In this document: positions 42,120 to 50,202 of the stretch, piece by piece
How the letters are laid out: every line of letters starts with the position of its first letter
Position numbering within the stretch: position 1 is the first letter of the stretch
Assembly: GCF_020697055.1 (NCBI RefSeq)
Contig: NZ_JAJFBP010000005.1
Location: 62,001-126,000, forward strand
From: Panacagrimonas sp.
GTDB taxonomy: Bacteria; Pseudomonadota; Gammaproteobacteria; Nevskiales; Nevskiaceae
Direction of reading: 5' to 3'
Length of the DNA stretch: 64,000 bases
The notes under the pieces: generated by a model
Told to the model about the DNA's origin: nothing
What the model saw: the letters and a program-made list of their open reading frames with translations, nothing else
Database searches by the model: none
Position numbers and translations under genes: made by a program

Positions 42120-42190
42120 GTCTTCGCGGCGGCGCGGTTCCGTATCGGCCACCAACAGGACCCGGCGGGATGGGGCGAAGGATGAAGCCA

Positions 42191-42259
42191 CCGAACACAC
42201 CGAGAACACCGAGAACACCGAGAACACCGAGAACACCGAGAACACCGAGAACACCGAAT
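42191..42259. repeat. 9-bp tandem repeat CCGAGAACA
   Basis: Six perfect copies of CCGAGAACA at 42200-42253 with degenerate copies on both sides (42191-42199 and 42254-42259). No spacers, so not a CRISPR. The unit length is a multiple of three and all frames stay open, which creates spurious repeat ORFs (for example Phe-Ser-Val repeats on the minus strand). Confidence 0.92.
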
Positions 42260-42430
42260 CGAGGCGAGCACCGCCGCCGCGGTTCGACGGGGGAAATCAG
42301 GCGGATCGGGGTGTCGGGGAAAGGGGGTGGTCGATCGCGGGGCACCATCTTTTTCCGGGTGCGCGGTGTGTTCGGCGGCCTGACCGAGCGCCCCAAACGG
42401 GCGAAGAATCTTTGGTTCGCAGGCTGCGGT

Positions 42431-42436
42431 TAACAT
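42431..42436 (+). promoter_or_regulatory. Possible -10 element of dinB (leaderless start)
   Basis: TAACAT in GGTTAACATCC, only 7 bp before the dinB ATG at 42444. Transcription would begin at or next to the start codon. No Shine-Dalgarno sequence precedes the ATG, which fits a leaderless message. No LexA-type box was recognised. Confidence 0.35.
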
Positions 42437-42443
42437 CCGCGCG

Positions 42444-43529
42444 ATGCGCAAGATCATCCATGTCGACATGGACGCGTTCTACGCGTCGGTGGAGCAGCGC
42501 GACGATCCGACGCTGCGCGGCAAGCCGGTGGTCGTGGCGTGGCGCGGCAATCGCTCGGTGGTCTGCGCCGCGTCCTACGAGGCGCGCCAGTTCGGCGTGC
42601 GATCGGCGATGCCGGCGATGCGCGCCGAGCGCCTGTGTCCCGACGCGGTGTTCGTGCCGCCCGACTTCACGCGCTATCGCGCGGTGTCGCGCGAAGTGCG
42701 GCGCATCTTCGAACGCCACACCGGCATCATCGAACCGTTGTCGCTCGACGAGGCCTACCTCGACGTCACCGACAACCGCACTGGGCTGCCCAGCGCGACC
42801 GCGGTGGCGCAGGCCATTCGTGACCAGATCCGCGACGAGCTGCGGCTGACCGCGTCGGCGGGCGTCGCCGCCAACAAGTTCCTCGCCAAGCTCGCGTCGG
42901 ACTGGAACAAGCCCGACGGGCTGTTCGTGATCCGGCCGCACCAGGCGCAGGGACTGATCTCACCCCTGCCCGTCGCGCGTCTTCCGGGCGTGGGCAAGGT
43001 GATGGAGCGCAAGCTGATCACGCTGGGATACCTGCGCATCGGGGACCTGGCGCTGGCCGATCCGCTCGAACTCGAGCAGCACTTCGGCCGCTGGGGCCGG
43101 CGACTGCACGAGCTGGCGCAGGGTATCGACGAGCACCCGGTGAGCCCCGACCGCGAACGGATCTCGGTGTCGTCCGAGGACACCTTCGAGCACGACCTGC
43201 TGATCTCCGAGATCGAGTCGCACATCCGGCGGATGGCGAGCCGGACCTGGCACGCGGCGCGCAAGCTCGGCCGCCCCGGCCACACCGTCGTGCTCAAGCT
43301 CAAGACCTCCGACTTCCGCATCCTGACGCGCAGCCTGACGCTGCCCTCACCGCCCGACTCGGAGGACAGCCTGGCCGAGCGTGCCCTGGGCCTGCGGGCG
43401 CGCATCGACCTGCCCCCGGCAACCCGCTATCGCCTGGTCGGCGTCGGGCTGTCGGGCTTCGAGCAGAAGGACGACGCCGCCGAGCCGTCCACGCAGGGCG
43501 GCCTGTTTCCCGAGGCTGCCGCATCCTGA
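42444..43529 (+). CDS. dinB: DNA polymerase IV (Y family)
   Basis: 361 residues. Catalytic acidic residues in IHVDMDAFYASVEQ (Asp pair near 8 and 10 in D-M-D) and LSLDEAYLDVT (D-E near 100). Helix-hairpin-helix 'LPVARLPGVGKVMERKL' and the little-finger domain (SVSSEDTFEHDL) are in place. The C-terminus has QGGLFPE, a beta-clamp-binding Q-x-x-L-F motif. Performs translesion synthesis. Immediately upstream lies the 9-bp tandem repeat region. Confidence 0.96.
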   Translation: MRKIIHVDMDAFYASVEQRDDPTLRGKPVVVAWRGNRSVVCAASYEARQFGVRSAMPAMRAERLCPDAVFVPPDFTRYRAVSREVRRIFERHTGIIEPLSLDEAYLDVTDNRTGLPSATAVAQAIRDQIRDELRLTASAGVAANKFLAKLASDWNKPDGLFVIRPHQAQGLISPLPVARLPGVGKVMERKLITLGYLRIGDLALADPLELEQHFGRWGRRLHELAQGIDEHPVSPDRERISVSSEDTFEHDLLISEIESHIRRMASRTWHAARKLGRPGHTVVLKLKTSDFRILTRSLTLPSPPDSEDSLAERALGLRARIDLPPATRYRLVGVGLSGFEQKDDAAEPSTQGGLFPEAAAS

Positions 43530-43582
43530 CCGGCAGATGGAAATGACGCGACAGGTAATACCCTCCCCGGTACCCCGCGTCG

Positions 43583-43588
43583 CATAAT
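43583..43588 (+). promoter_or_regulatory. Possible -10 element of the MAPEG gene
   Basis: CATAAT in TCGCATAATCGG, 48 bp upstream of the MAPEG ATG; no clear -35. Confidence 0.3.
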
Positions 43589-43636
43589 CGGCCCGCGCCG
43601 GAGCGACGGCGCGGCAAAAAACCTGGGGAAATCGAA

Positions 43637-44062
43637 ATGACCGGTATCGAGGCGCTGCTGTACTACGTGTTGTGGATGATCGTCCTGGTGCTGCTGTACG
43701 TGGGCCACCGGATTCCGCTGGTGCTGATCGGCAAGAAGCAGGCGAACTACTGGACGCGCGGCAACACCACGGACGACATGGGCTGGCAGGTTCGTGCGAT
43801 GCACGCCCATGCCAACACCGTCGAAAACATCGGCATCTTCGCCGCCGTCGTGCTCGTCGCCGCGGCGCTCGATCGCAGCGCGGTGGTCGATCCGCTGGCC
43901 TGCTGGGTGCTGTACGCCCGCATCGGCCAGAGCGTGGTCCACCTGCTCGGCACGGGCTTCATCCACGTGCTGATCCGCGCGACGCTGTTCGTCGTGCAGC
44001 TCGGCATCATCGCGTACTGGGCCTGGATGCTGCTGCAGCCGGCGACGGCGACGGTGAGCTGA
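43637..44062 (+). CDS. MAPEG family integral membrane protein
   Basis: 141 residues with four hydrophobic helices and the family pattern: ..RGNTTDDMGWQVRAMHAHANTVENIGIFAAVVL.. (R-x-x-x-A-x-x-N-x-x-E). MAPEG proteins are membrane glutathione-dependent or eicosanoid enzymes in eukaryotes; bacterial members are of unknown function, some with glutathione transferase or peroxidase activity. GGGGAAATCGAA supplies the ribosome site. Followed by a strong terminator at 44083. Confidence 0.87.
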   Translation: MTGIEALLYYVLWMIVLVLLYVGHRIPLVLIGKKQANYWTRGNTTDDMGWQVRAMHAHANTVENIGIFAAVVLVAAALDRSAVVDPLACWVLYARIGQSVVHLLGTGFIHVLIRATLFVVQLGIIAYWAWMLLQPATATVS

Positions 44063-44082
44063 CCGATCCGCGGCTACCGATG

Positions 44083-44121
44083 CCGCCCCCGGATCCCCGT
44101 GATCCGGGGGCGGTTTCGTTT
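44083..44121 (+). terminator. Intrinsic terminator of the MAPEG gene
   Basis: Perfect 13-bp stem CCGCCCCCGGATC (44083-44095) / GATCCGGGGGCGG (44101-44113), loop of five, then TTTCGTTT. Confidence 0.88.
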
Positions 44122-44141
44122 CCGCATGCAAAGCCGTTTGA

Positions 44142-44272
44142 CGCAAAGGACGCAAAGGGAAAAGAGAGGCGCAGAGGAAAGAATGTTGGCCGGGTGACAG
44201 CACCCGAGGAATAGCGCCAGACCCGATTTAGCCTTTTCTCTGCGCCTTTCTTTTCCCTTTGCGTCCTTTGCG
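44142..44272. repeat. Large inverted repeat, family C copy 2
   Basis: Arms of 36 bp at 44142-44177 and 44237-44272, inverted, with two visible mismatches; the left arm opens CGCAAAGGACGCAAAGG and contains GGCGCAGAGG. The 59-bp centre carries a small hairpin (CGGGTG..CACCCG). A-rich/T-rich compared with the genes. Similar 'ACGCAAAGGACGCAAAGG' elements are spread through Xanthomonadales genomes; a decayed copy lies at 23475-23537. Between the MAPEG terminator and the proS promoter. Confidence 0.87.
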
Positions 44273-44308
44273 CTCCACGTCCTTCCCTGCCCGATACACC
44301 AGCGCGGC

Positions 44309-44314
44309 TACAAT
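44309..44314 (+). promoter_or_regulatory. Probable -10 element of proS
   Basis: TACAAT in GGCTACAATTCGCG, 34 bp before the proS ATG. No strong -35. Confidence 0.4.
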
Positions 44315-44348
44315 TCGCGGCTCCGCTCGCCGCCGCCTGCCCGTCCCA

Positions 44349-46052
44349 ATGCGCCTGTCCCGCTTTCCGCTCGCCACCACCAAGGAAACCCCGGCCGACG
44401 CCGAAGTCGTCTCCCATCAGCTGCTGTTGCGGGCGGGCTTCATCCGCAAGCTCGGCGCCGGTCTCTACACCTGGATGCCGATGGGCCTGCGCGTGCTGCG
44501 CCGGATCGAGAACATCGTGCGCGAGGAGATGGACCGCGCCGGTGCCGCCGAGCTGCTGATGCCCTCGATCCAGCCGGCCGAGCTGTGGCAGCAGTCGGGT
44601 CGCTGGAACGTGATGGGCGCCGAGATGCTGCGCATCAAGGACCGTCACGAGAACGACTACTGCTACGGCCCGACGCACGAGGAAGTGATCGTCCACCACG
44701 CCAAGCAGGACGTGCGCAGCTATCGCCAGCTGCCGTTCAACTGGTACCAGGTACAGACCAAGTTCCGCGACGAGCGCCGTCCGCGCTTCGGCCTGATGCG
44801 CGCGCGCGAGTTCCTGATGAAGGACGCGTACTCGTTCCACATGGACGCCGCGAGCCTCGAGGACGAGTACCAGAACATGCGCCGCGCCTACGCGCGGATC
44901 TTCGAACGCATCGGCGCGGACTTCCGCATCGTGCAGGCCGACAGCGGCAACATCGGCGGCGCCAAGTCCGAGGAATTCCACATCCTGGCCGGTTCGGGCG
45001 AAGACCTGCTCGCGGTCTCCACCGTCGGCTCCTACGCCGCCAACATGGAAGCCGCGGCGTGCCCGCCTTCGGGCAAGGTCCGCGGACCCGCGACGCAGGC
45101 GCTCGAACAGGTCTCGACGCCGGGCCAGAAGACCTGCGAGCAGGTGTCGAAATTCCTCAACGTTGCGCTGACCGCCAAGGTGAAGCTGCTGGTCGCCAAG
45201 GGCCGCCAAGGCGGGCTGGTGGCCATCGCGCTGCGCGGCGACCACGAGCTCAACGAGGTCAAGGCCGCCAAGCATCCGCTGATCGCCTCGCCGTTCGAGA
45301 TGGCCAGGATCGAGGACGTACAGGCCGCGTTCGGCTGCGAGGTCGGGTATCTCGGACCGGTGAAGTGCCCGGTGCCTCTGATCGCCGATCACGCGGCGCT
45401 GGAGATCGCCGATTTCGTCTGCGGCGCCAACGTCAACGATGCGCACTTCAAGGGCGCGAACTGGGAGCGCGACTGCCCGATTCCCGAAGGTTTCGACCTG
45501 CGCCGGATCTGTGAAGGCGATGCGAGTCCCGACGGCCAGGGTGAGATCCGGTTCTTCCGCGGCATCGAGGGGGGCCACATCTTCCAGCTCGGCCGCAAAT
45601 ACACCGAGGCGATGGACTTCACCGTCCTCGACGAGCAGGGCCAGGCCGTGACGCCGGAAATGGGCTGCTACGGCATCGGCGTGTCGCGCCTGGCCGCGGC
45701 GGTGATCGAGCAGCGCCACGACAAGGACGGCATGCGCTGGCCCGACGCGATCGCGCCGTTCCGCGTGCTGGTGTGTCCGATCGGCACCGACAAATCCGAA
45801 CGCGTGAAGCAGGCGGCCGAGCAGCTCTACCAGCAGCTGGTCGACGCCGGCGTCGACGCGCTGCTCGACGATCGCGGCCTGCGCCCGGGGCCGATGTTTG
45901 CCGACGCCGACCTCGTCGGCATCCCGCATCGCCTCGTGATCGGTGAAAAGGGCCTGAACGCGGACCAGTACGAGTACAAGCGCCGCGGCGCCGACAAAGC
46001 GGACATGATCCCGGCGCGCCTCGAGGCGTTGCTGGAACGGCTGCGGACCTGA
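44349..46052 (+). CDS. proS: prolyl-tRNA synthetase (bacterial type, with editing domain)
   Basis: 567 residues from ATG 44349 (MRLSRFPLATTKETPADAEV). Class II motifs: motif 1 region GLRVLRRIENIVREEMDRAGA, motif 2 QTKFRDERRPRFGLMRAREFLMKDAYSF, motif 3 GCYGIGVSRLAAAVIEQ. An INS editing domain is inserted between motifs 2 and 3 (about 225-410), as in E. coli ProS. Charges tRNA-Pro and clears Ala-tRNA-Pro. Its TGA overlaps the proposed CTG start of the transglycosylase gene (CTGA, 46049-46052). Confidence 0.97.
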   Translation: MRLSRFPLATTKETPADAEVVSHQLLLRAGFIRKLGAGLYTWMPMGLRVLRRIENIVREEMDRAGAAELLMPSIQPAELWQQSGRWNVMGAEMLRIKDRHENDYCYGPTHEEVIVHHAKQDVRSYRQLPFNWYQVQTKFRDERRPRFGLMRAREFLMKDAYSFHMDAASLEDEYQNMRRAYARIFERIGADFRIVQADSGNIGGAKSEEFHILAGSGEDLLAVSTVGSYAANMEAAACPPSGKVRGPATQALEQVSTPGQKTCEQVSKFLNVALTAKVKLLVAKGRQGGLVAIALRGDHELNEVKAAKHPLIASPFEMARIEDVQAAFGCEVGYLGPVKCPVPLIADHAALEIADFVCGANVNDAHFKGANWERDCPIPEGFDLRRICEGDASPDGQGEIRFFRGIEGGHIFQLGRKYTEAMDFTVLDEQGQAVTPEMGCYGIGVSRLAAAVIEQRHDKDGMRWPDAIAPFRVLVCPIGTDKSERVKQAAEQLYQQLVDAGVDALLDDRGLRPGPMFADADLVGIPHRLVIGEKGLNADQYEYKRRGADKADMIPARLEALLERLRT

Positions 46053-46633
46053 AGACGCGCGCGATCATCCCGAGGGCGACGCTGGCGATCTGCCTCGCCG
46101 CGTTCGCCTCGCTGGCCCAGGCCGGTCCCACCGGCCAGATGGAACCCGAACTGCGGCTTCTGCTCGAGAAGGCCGTGCACGACTCGGAGAGCTTCGAGCA
46201 CCGCTTCGACGCCGAGGTCTGGCTCGCGGACATGTCCGGGCGCCTGCAGCGTTTCATCAAGGACGATCGCGAGCGCCTCGAATTCCTGCGCCTGCTGCAC
46301 CGCGAGGCGCAGCGCGCGAGCATTCCACCGGAGCTGGCGCTGGCGGTGATCGAGGTCGAGAGCCGCTTCGATCGTTTCGCGATCTCCAGCGCGGGCGCAC
46401 AGGGCTACATGCAGATCATGCCGTTCTGGCTCAAGGAGATCGCCGGGCCGGAAGACAACCTCTTCCACGCGCGCACGAACCTGCGCATGGGCTGCACGAT
46501 CCTGCGGTTCTACCTCGACAAGGAACGCGGCAACCTGGTCGGTGCACTGGCGCGCTACAACGGCAGCTACGGCAAGCCGCAGTACCCCAACCTCGTGTTG
46601 CGCGCGCTCAACCGGCGCTGGCAGCGCGGATAG
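46049..46633 (+). CDS. lytic transglycosylase (SLT domain), exported, probable CTG start
   Basis: 194 residues if translation starts at CTG 46049. The frame from there reads LKTRAIIPRATLAICLAAFASLAQA, a textbook Sec signal peptide. The first ATG in frame (46139, MEPELRLLLEK) would remove the whole signal, and no ATG, GTG or TTG lies between proS and it. Catalytic Glu in LALAVIEVESRFDRFA, substrate stretch SSAGAQGYMQIMPFW, later NLRMGCTILRFYLD and ALARYNGSYGK, all SLT-family landmarks. Cleaves peptidoglycan glycan strands in the periplasm. Ends one base before the convergent LysM gene. Confidence 0.82.
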   Translation: MKTRAIIPRATLAICLAAFASLAQAGPTGQMEPELRLLLEKAVHDSESFEHRFDAEVWLADMSGRLQRFIKDDRERLEFLRLLHREAQRASIPPELALAVIEVESRFDRFAISSAGAQGYMQIMPFWLKEIAGPEDNLFHARTNLRMGCTILRFYLDKERGNLVGALARYNGSYGKPQYPNLVLRALNRRWQRG

Positions 46634-47446
46634 CTATTCGTCGGCTTCGCGGATGTCGCCGATCCGCGGTGTGGTTCCCGCCTCGATCTTCTTCTTGCGA
46701 TTGCCGCGTGCGATGTCGACCGCGTCGGCGATCTCCTGCGTGCTCGGATGCGGCCGCAGCTTGAGCCGCTGTCCGCTGCGCAGGCGGTTCGGATCCGGAA
46801 TGATCGTGGCGTTGGCCTGCCAGATCAGCGGCCACAGCAGCGAGTTGGCGTAGACCTCCGGCCGGCCCGCGATCACCCAGAGGCTGTCGCCCGAACGCAC
46901 GGTGTAGGTGCGTATCCGTTTTTCGAGCTGACGATTGAGTTCACGCAGGCGTCCGTACGCGAGCCGGCTGTTGCCGGTGACCAGGATCTCCTCGGCCGCG
47001 CGCAACTGCAGCAGCTGCCCGTCGTCGAGGCCGGAGTAGCCGTAGCTGCGCGCCAGTTCCTGGTTGGCCAGGCGCGCGTAGTGATCCGACAGCGCCGCCT
47101 CGGCCCGCGCCAGCGCTTCACGCGCCGCCGCGCGCGCCTGGGCGGTTTCGCCCTGCGACAGCGCGGCGCGCGCCTGCACCAGGTCGCCCTCGGCGCCGTT
47201 CCAGCCCGCGATCAGGTCACGTGTCTGCCTGACGATGACCTCGGCCTGTTGCAGCTGTTGACGCGCCGCGTTGAGTTCGACGGCGTTGCCAGGAGCAAGA
47301 GAACGGCTCGCCGGCATCGACTGCGCCGACGGCGGCGGGAATTCCGGTGCCGGGCGCGCGTGCGGCCGGATGCCGCATCCGCCGCAGGCGAACGCCAGAA
47401 CCAGGACGCACCAACGGGGATGGGACAGCGCGCGCGGCAGCAGCAT
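46634..47446 (-). CDS. LysM domain lipoprotein
   Basis: 270 residues. Lipoprotein signal MLLPRALSHPRWCVLVLAFACGGCG (Cys in the GGC region), a Pro/Ser linker, a long Ala-rich coiled-coil region (about 58-165: LNAARQQLQQAEVIVRQ..) and a C-terminal LysM domain (about 180-235: RTYTVRSGDSLWVIAGRPEVY.., NPDRL-like IPDPNRLRSGQRLKL). LysM binds peptidoglycan. Envelope-attached, possibly linking cell wall and membrane; no catalytic domain. Convergent with the lytic transglycosylase gene. Confidence 0.86.
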   Translation of the reverse strand: MLLPRALSHPRWCVLVLAFACGGCGIRPHARPAPEFPPPSAQSMPASRSLAPGNAVELNAARQQLQQAEVIVRQTRDLIAGWNGAEGDLVQARAALSQGETAQARAAAREALARAEAALSDHYARLANQELARSYGYSGLDDGQLLQLRAAEEILVTGNSRLAYGRLRELNRQLEKRIRTYTVRSGDSLWVIAGRPEVYANSLLWPLIWQANATIIPDPNRLRSGQRLKLRPHPSTQEIADAVDIARGNRKKKIEAGTTPRIGDIREADE

Positions 47447-47507
47447 GAGCAGTCGGACGAGTGGGCCGCGCGATCATCGGCTACCCCGCGTCCGGCTGCA
47501 TCTGGTC

Positions 47508-47551
47508 CGCGGGCGCGTCCGGATCCGCTCCGGACGCGCCGCGGTTTTCTT
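47508..47551. terminator. GC-rich hairpin between the LysM gene and the exported Tyr/Pro/Ser-rich protein gene
   Basis: Arms GCGCGTCCGGA (47513-47523) / TCCGGACGCGC (47529-47539), extended by CCGCG/CGCGG with a one-base bulge; TTTTCTT follows on the plus strand. It sits directly after the stop of the minus-strand gene that ends at 47551, but the T run is on the other side, so it is an intrinsic terminator only for plus-strand transcripts; for the minus gene it would act as a 3' stem. Confidence 0.5.
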
Positions 47552-48450
47552 CAGCGCAGGCCGACGCGGTTGGCCGGCTGCGGCGGACCCACCTCGAGCA
47601 CGCCGATCTCGCGACCGGTGCTCAGGCGATACGCGAAGCGGCCCGGCTGCTCGGCGACGAACTTGAGCAGCATCGGCTGGTTCGCGGCGATCGGCGCCGC
47701 GAGGTTGTAGCCGTCGATGCGCAGCGTGTCGGGAATGTTCGAATCGACGATCAGCGTGACCTCCGACCCGTGCTCGACCGCCAGCGACGCCGGACCCTGC
47801 GCCAAGCGGCCGTTGCGCACGACCAGTTCGAACGTCGAATCGCCGCGCTGCGCCATCGCGTAGCGCTGATCCTGCGCACCGCCGATGTAGCGCACGGTGC
47901 CGGACTGGCTGGGCGTCACCATCACGTCGCGCTCGGCGTCGTAGTACGGCTGCGGCAGCGGCGCCGCGGCGCCGACGACCGTTGTCGATCGCGTGTTGAT
48001 CTGGCCCGACGTGCCGGCCGGCGACGGCGAGATGCCCGACGTGGGCGTCTGCTCGAGGCCTGCCGACGACTGCGGCACCGATTGGATGCCGGGGACCGGA
48101 GGCGCAATGACGTTGCTCGACGCGCGCGTCGCGGTATAGCCCGTTCCAGATCCGTAGAACTGGCGCGACGTCGGCGGCGCGACCTGCGCGGTGCCGTAGA
48201 TCGGCTCACGCGTCACGCCCACCGCGCCCGGCGACGAATAGACCGGCGAAGGGCCGTAGCCGACGCGCGGGCTCGCGGTCGTGCTCGACATGCGCGGCGT
48301 CACCATCACGTCGCGGACGGGGTCGTAGTACGACCGGCCGTAGGTCTCGTAGGTCTGCGCCATGGCAGCCGGAATCGCCGCCAGCGTGCCGACGGCGAGC
48401 GCCAGGCCCGTCATCGAACCGCGTACGCCGAATGGGGATTTCCGTTTCAT
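47551..48450 (-). CDS. exported protein with repeated YYD..RDVMVTP motif, function unknown
   Basis: 299 residues from ATG 48450 (MKRKSPFGVRGSMTGLALAVGTLAAIPAAMA signal peptide). Middle part is Ser/Pro/Gly/Thr-rich and likely extended. The motif Y-Y-D-x-x-R-D-V-M-V-T-P occurs twice, near residues 41-52 (SYYDPVRDVMVTP) and near 185-196 (PYYDAERDVMVTP). The last 100 residues look like a beta-sandwich (ASLAVEHGSEVTLIVDSNIPDTLRIDGY.., RFAYRLSTGREIGVLEV), reminiscent of cupredoxin-like domains but without visible Cu ligands. I do not recognise the family; periplasmic or surface location is inferred. Confidence 0.68.
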   Translation of the reverse strand: MKRKSPFGVRGSMTGLALAVGTLAAIPAAMAQTYETYGRSYYDPVRDVMVTPRMSSTTASPRVGYGPSPVYSSPGAVGVTREPIYGTAQVAPPTSRQFYGSGTGYTATRASSNVIAPPVPGIQSVPQSSAGLEQTPTSGISPSPAGTSGQINTRSTTVVGAAAPLPQPYYDAERDVMVTPSQSGTVRYIGGAQDQRYAMAQRGDSTFELVVRNGRLAQGPASLAVEHGSEVTLIVDSNIPDTLRIDGYNLAAPIAANQPMLLKFVAEQPGRFAYRLSTGREIGVLEVGPPQPANRVGLR

Positions 48451-48558
48451 CTCGATTTCTCCGATTAATGACCCGGTCATCACACCGCGGCCACGTGAAA
48501 GTCACCTGAACGGGGTCGCAAGCGGCGCGCCCAGCTGAATGGAAGCTGTCGAGACGCC

Positions 48559-49199
<641 letters not shown>

Positions 49200-49200
<1 letters not shown>

Positions 49201-49580
49201 TGCGTCCCTCCGAAAACGTGCGCCGCGTGGCGCTGGTCGCGCACGTGCTGCTGATCGTGGGCGTGACGCTGCGCGATCCTTCCGCGCTGAGCTGGGTCCT
49301 GGCCGCGATCCTGTGCATTCCGCTGCACGGCCTGTGGCGCGGACGAACCTACACCTATGCGTGGAGCTCGATGCTGATCGCGTTCTTCGTTGCGGGTTAT
49401 CTCGCCGAGGGCTACGCGCGGCCGGCAACGCGGCTGTCGGCGTTCGCGATGGCCAGCATCGCGGCCATCGACTTCGTCGCCGTGATGATGTTCGTGCGCG
49501 TCAGTGCAAGAGAGGCAGCTGCAGCAGCGGCCCGATCGTCTGCTGCACGAACGGAAGCGTCGGCCGACGCTTCGCGCTGA
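49200..49580 (+). CDS. DUF2069 domain membrane protein
   Basis: 126 residues, about four membrane helices: VALVAHVLLIVGVTL, LSWVLAAILCIPLHG, SSMLIAFFVAGYLAEGYA and SAFAMASIAAIDFVAVMMF. 'LhGLxRGRxYTYAWSSML' is the conserved DUF2069 centre. The last 25 residues (REAAAAAARSSAARTEASADASR) are low complexity and are encoded antisense to the end of hda, with which the gene overlaps by 80 bp. Function unknown; overlaps wrbA upstream. Confidence 0.82.
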
Positions 49581-50202
49581 GCGTCGCGTTGTCGATCTCC
49601 TCGAGCGCCGCGATCAACGTGCCGGCGTCGCGTCGCAACCGCGCGATCAGCCAGGAGACCACGTCGTCGGCCAGTTCCAGGCCGCGCTGCTGCGCCTGCA
49701 GGCGCACCAGTTCGCGCCGATCGTCCTCGCGCAGCGGCTTGATGCCGAGCAGCGCCATCGCCTCCAGGCGCGAACGCAGGTCGGACGAGATGTCCGCCAG
49801 GCGCGCCGGTGCGACATTTCCCGCAAGCAGCAGCGGCAGGCCGCGCTCGCGGCGTCGGTCGATCAGCCGCAGCAGCACCAGCCCGCGCGCCTCGTCGGTC
49901 AGTGCGTCCTCGACGTCGTCCAACGCCAGCAACGGCTCGTCCTGCAGCGCGCCCAACGCATCGCATGCGATCGCCGCGGCGCTGTACGCCGCGCCTTTGC
50001 CGGCCGCGGCCACGGTGGCCCGCAGCAGGTGCGTCTTGCCGGACGCACCGGCGCCGTAGATCCACGCGGCGGGAACCGGCGAGCGCCGCCCGGCGATCAC
50101 GCGCAGCGCATCGACGATGTCCGCATTGGGACCGGCGAAGAACGTCTCGAAGGTCGGCGCCTGCGTGAGCTGCACCGGCAGCGCCAGCTGCGAGCCTTTC
50201 AT
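49501..50202 (-). CDS. hda: DnaA regulatory inactivator Hda
   Basis: 233 residues, an AAA+ domain like DnaA domain III. Starts MKGSQLALPVQL; Q-L-x-L-P near the N-terminus is the clamp-binding motif of Hda. TFETFFAGPNADIVDAL matches the DnaA 'tFdnFv.G.N', Walker A is WIYGAGASGKTHLL and Walker B LLALDDVEDAL. A DnaA domain IV is absent, as expected. Hda with the DNA clamp stimulates ATP hydrolysis by DnaA to prevent re-initiation. ATG overlaps the stop of the permease gene (50199-50202). Confidence 0.92.
   Translation of the reverse strand: MKGSQLALPVQLTQAPTFETFFAGPNADIVDALRVIAGRRSPVPAAWIYGAGASGKTHLLRATVAAAGKGAAYSAAAIACDALGALQDEPLLALDDVEDALTDEARGLVLLRLIDRRRERGLPLLLAGNVAPARLADISSDLRSRLEAMALLGIKPLREDDRRELVRLQAQQRGLELADDVVSWLIARLRRDAGTLIAALEEIDNATLSAKRRPTLPFVQQTIGPLLQLPLLH

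Larger units (their letters stand above)
42049..42443. other. Long gene-free stretch between BON gene and dinB
   Basis: 395 bp. It contains the intrinsic terminator of the BON gene (42088-42119), a 9-bp tandem repeat (42191-42259) and, at the right end, the probable -10 of dinB (42431-42436). The open frames that cross it on either strand are translations of the tandem repeat and show no homology. Confidence 0.7.

Noticed and set aside
42191..42259. CRISPR array
   Set aside because: Units are 9 bp, directly adjacent and without spacers; no cas genes in the window.
42098..42469. Minus-strand frames with Phe-Ser-Val or Cys-Ser-Arg repeats
   Set aside because: They are translations of the 9-bp tandem repeat, with no ribosome site and no homology.
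47461..48468. Plus-strand frame of 335 codons opposite the exported protein
   Set aside because: Arg/Val/Ala-rich shadow; the minus-strand frame has a signal peptide and duplicated motif.
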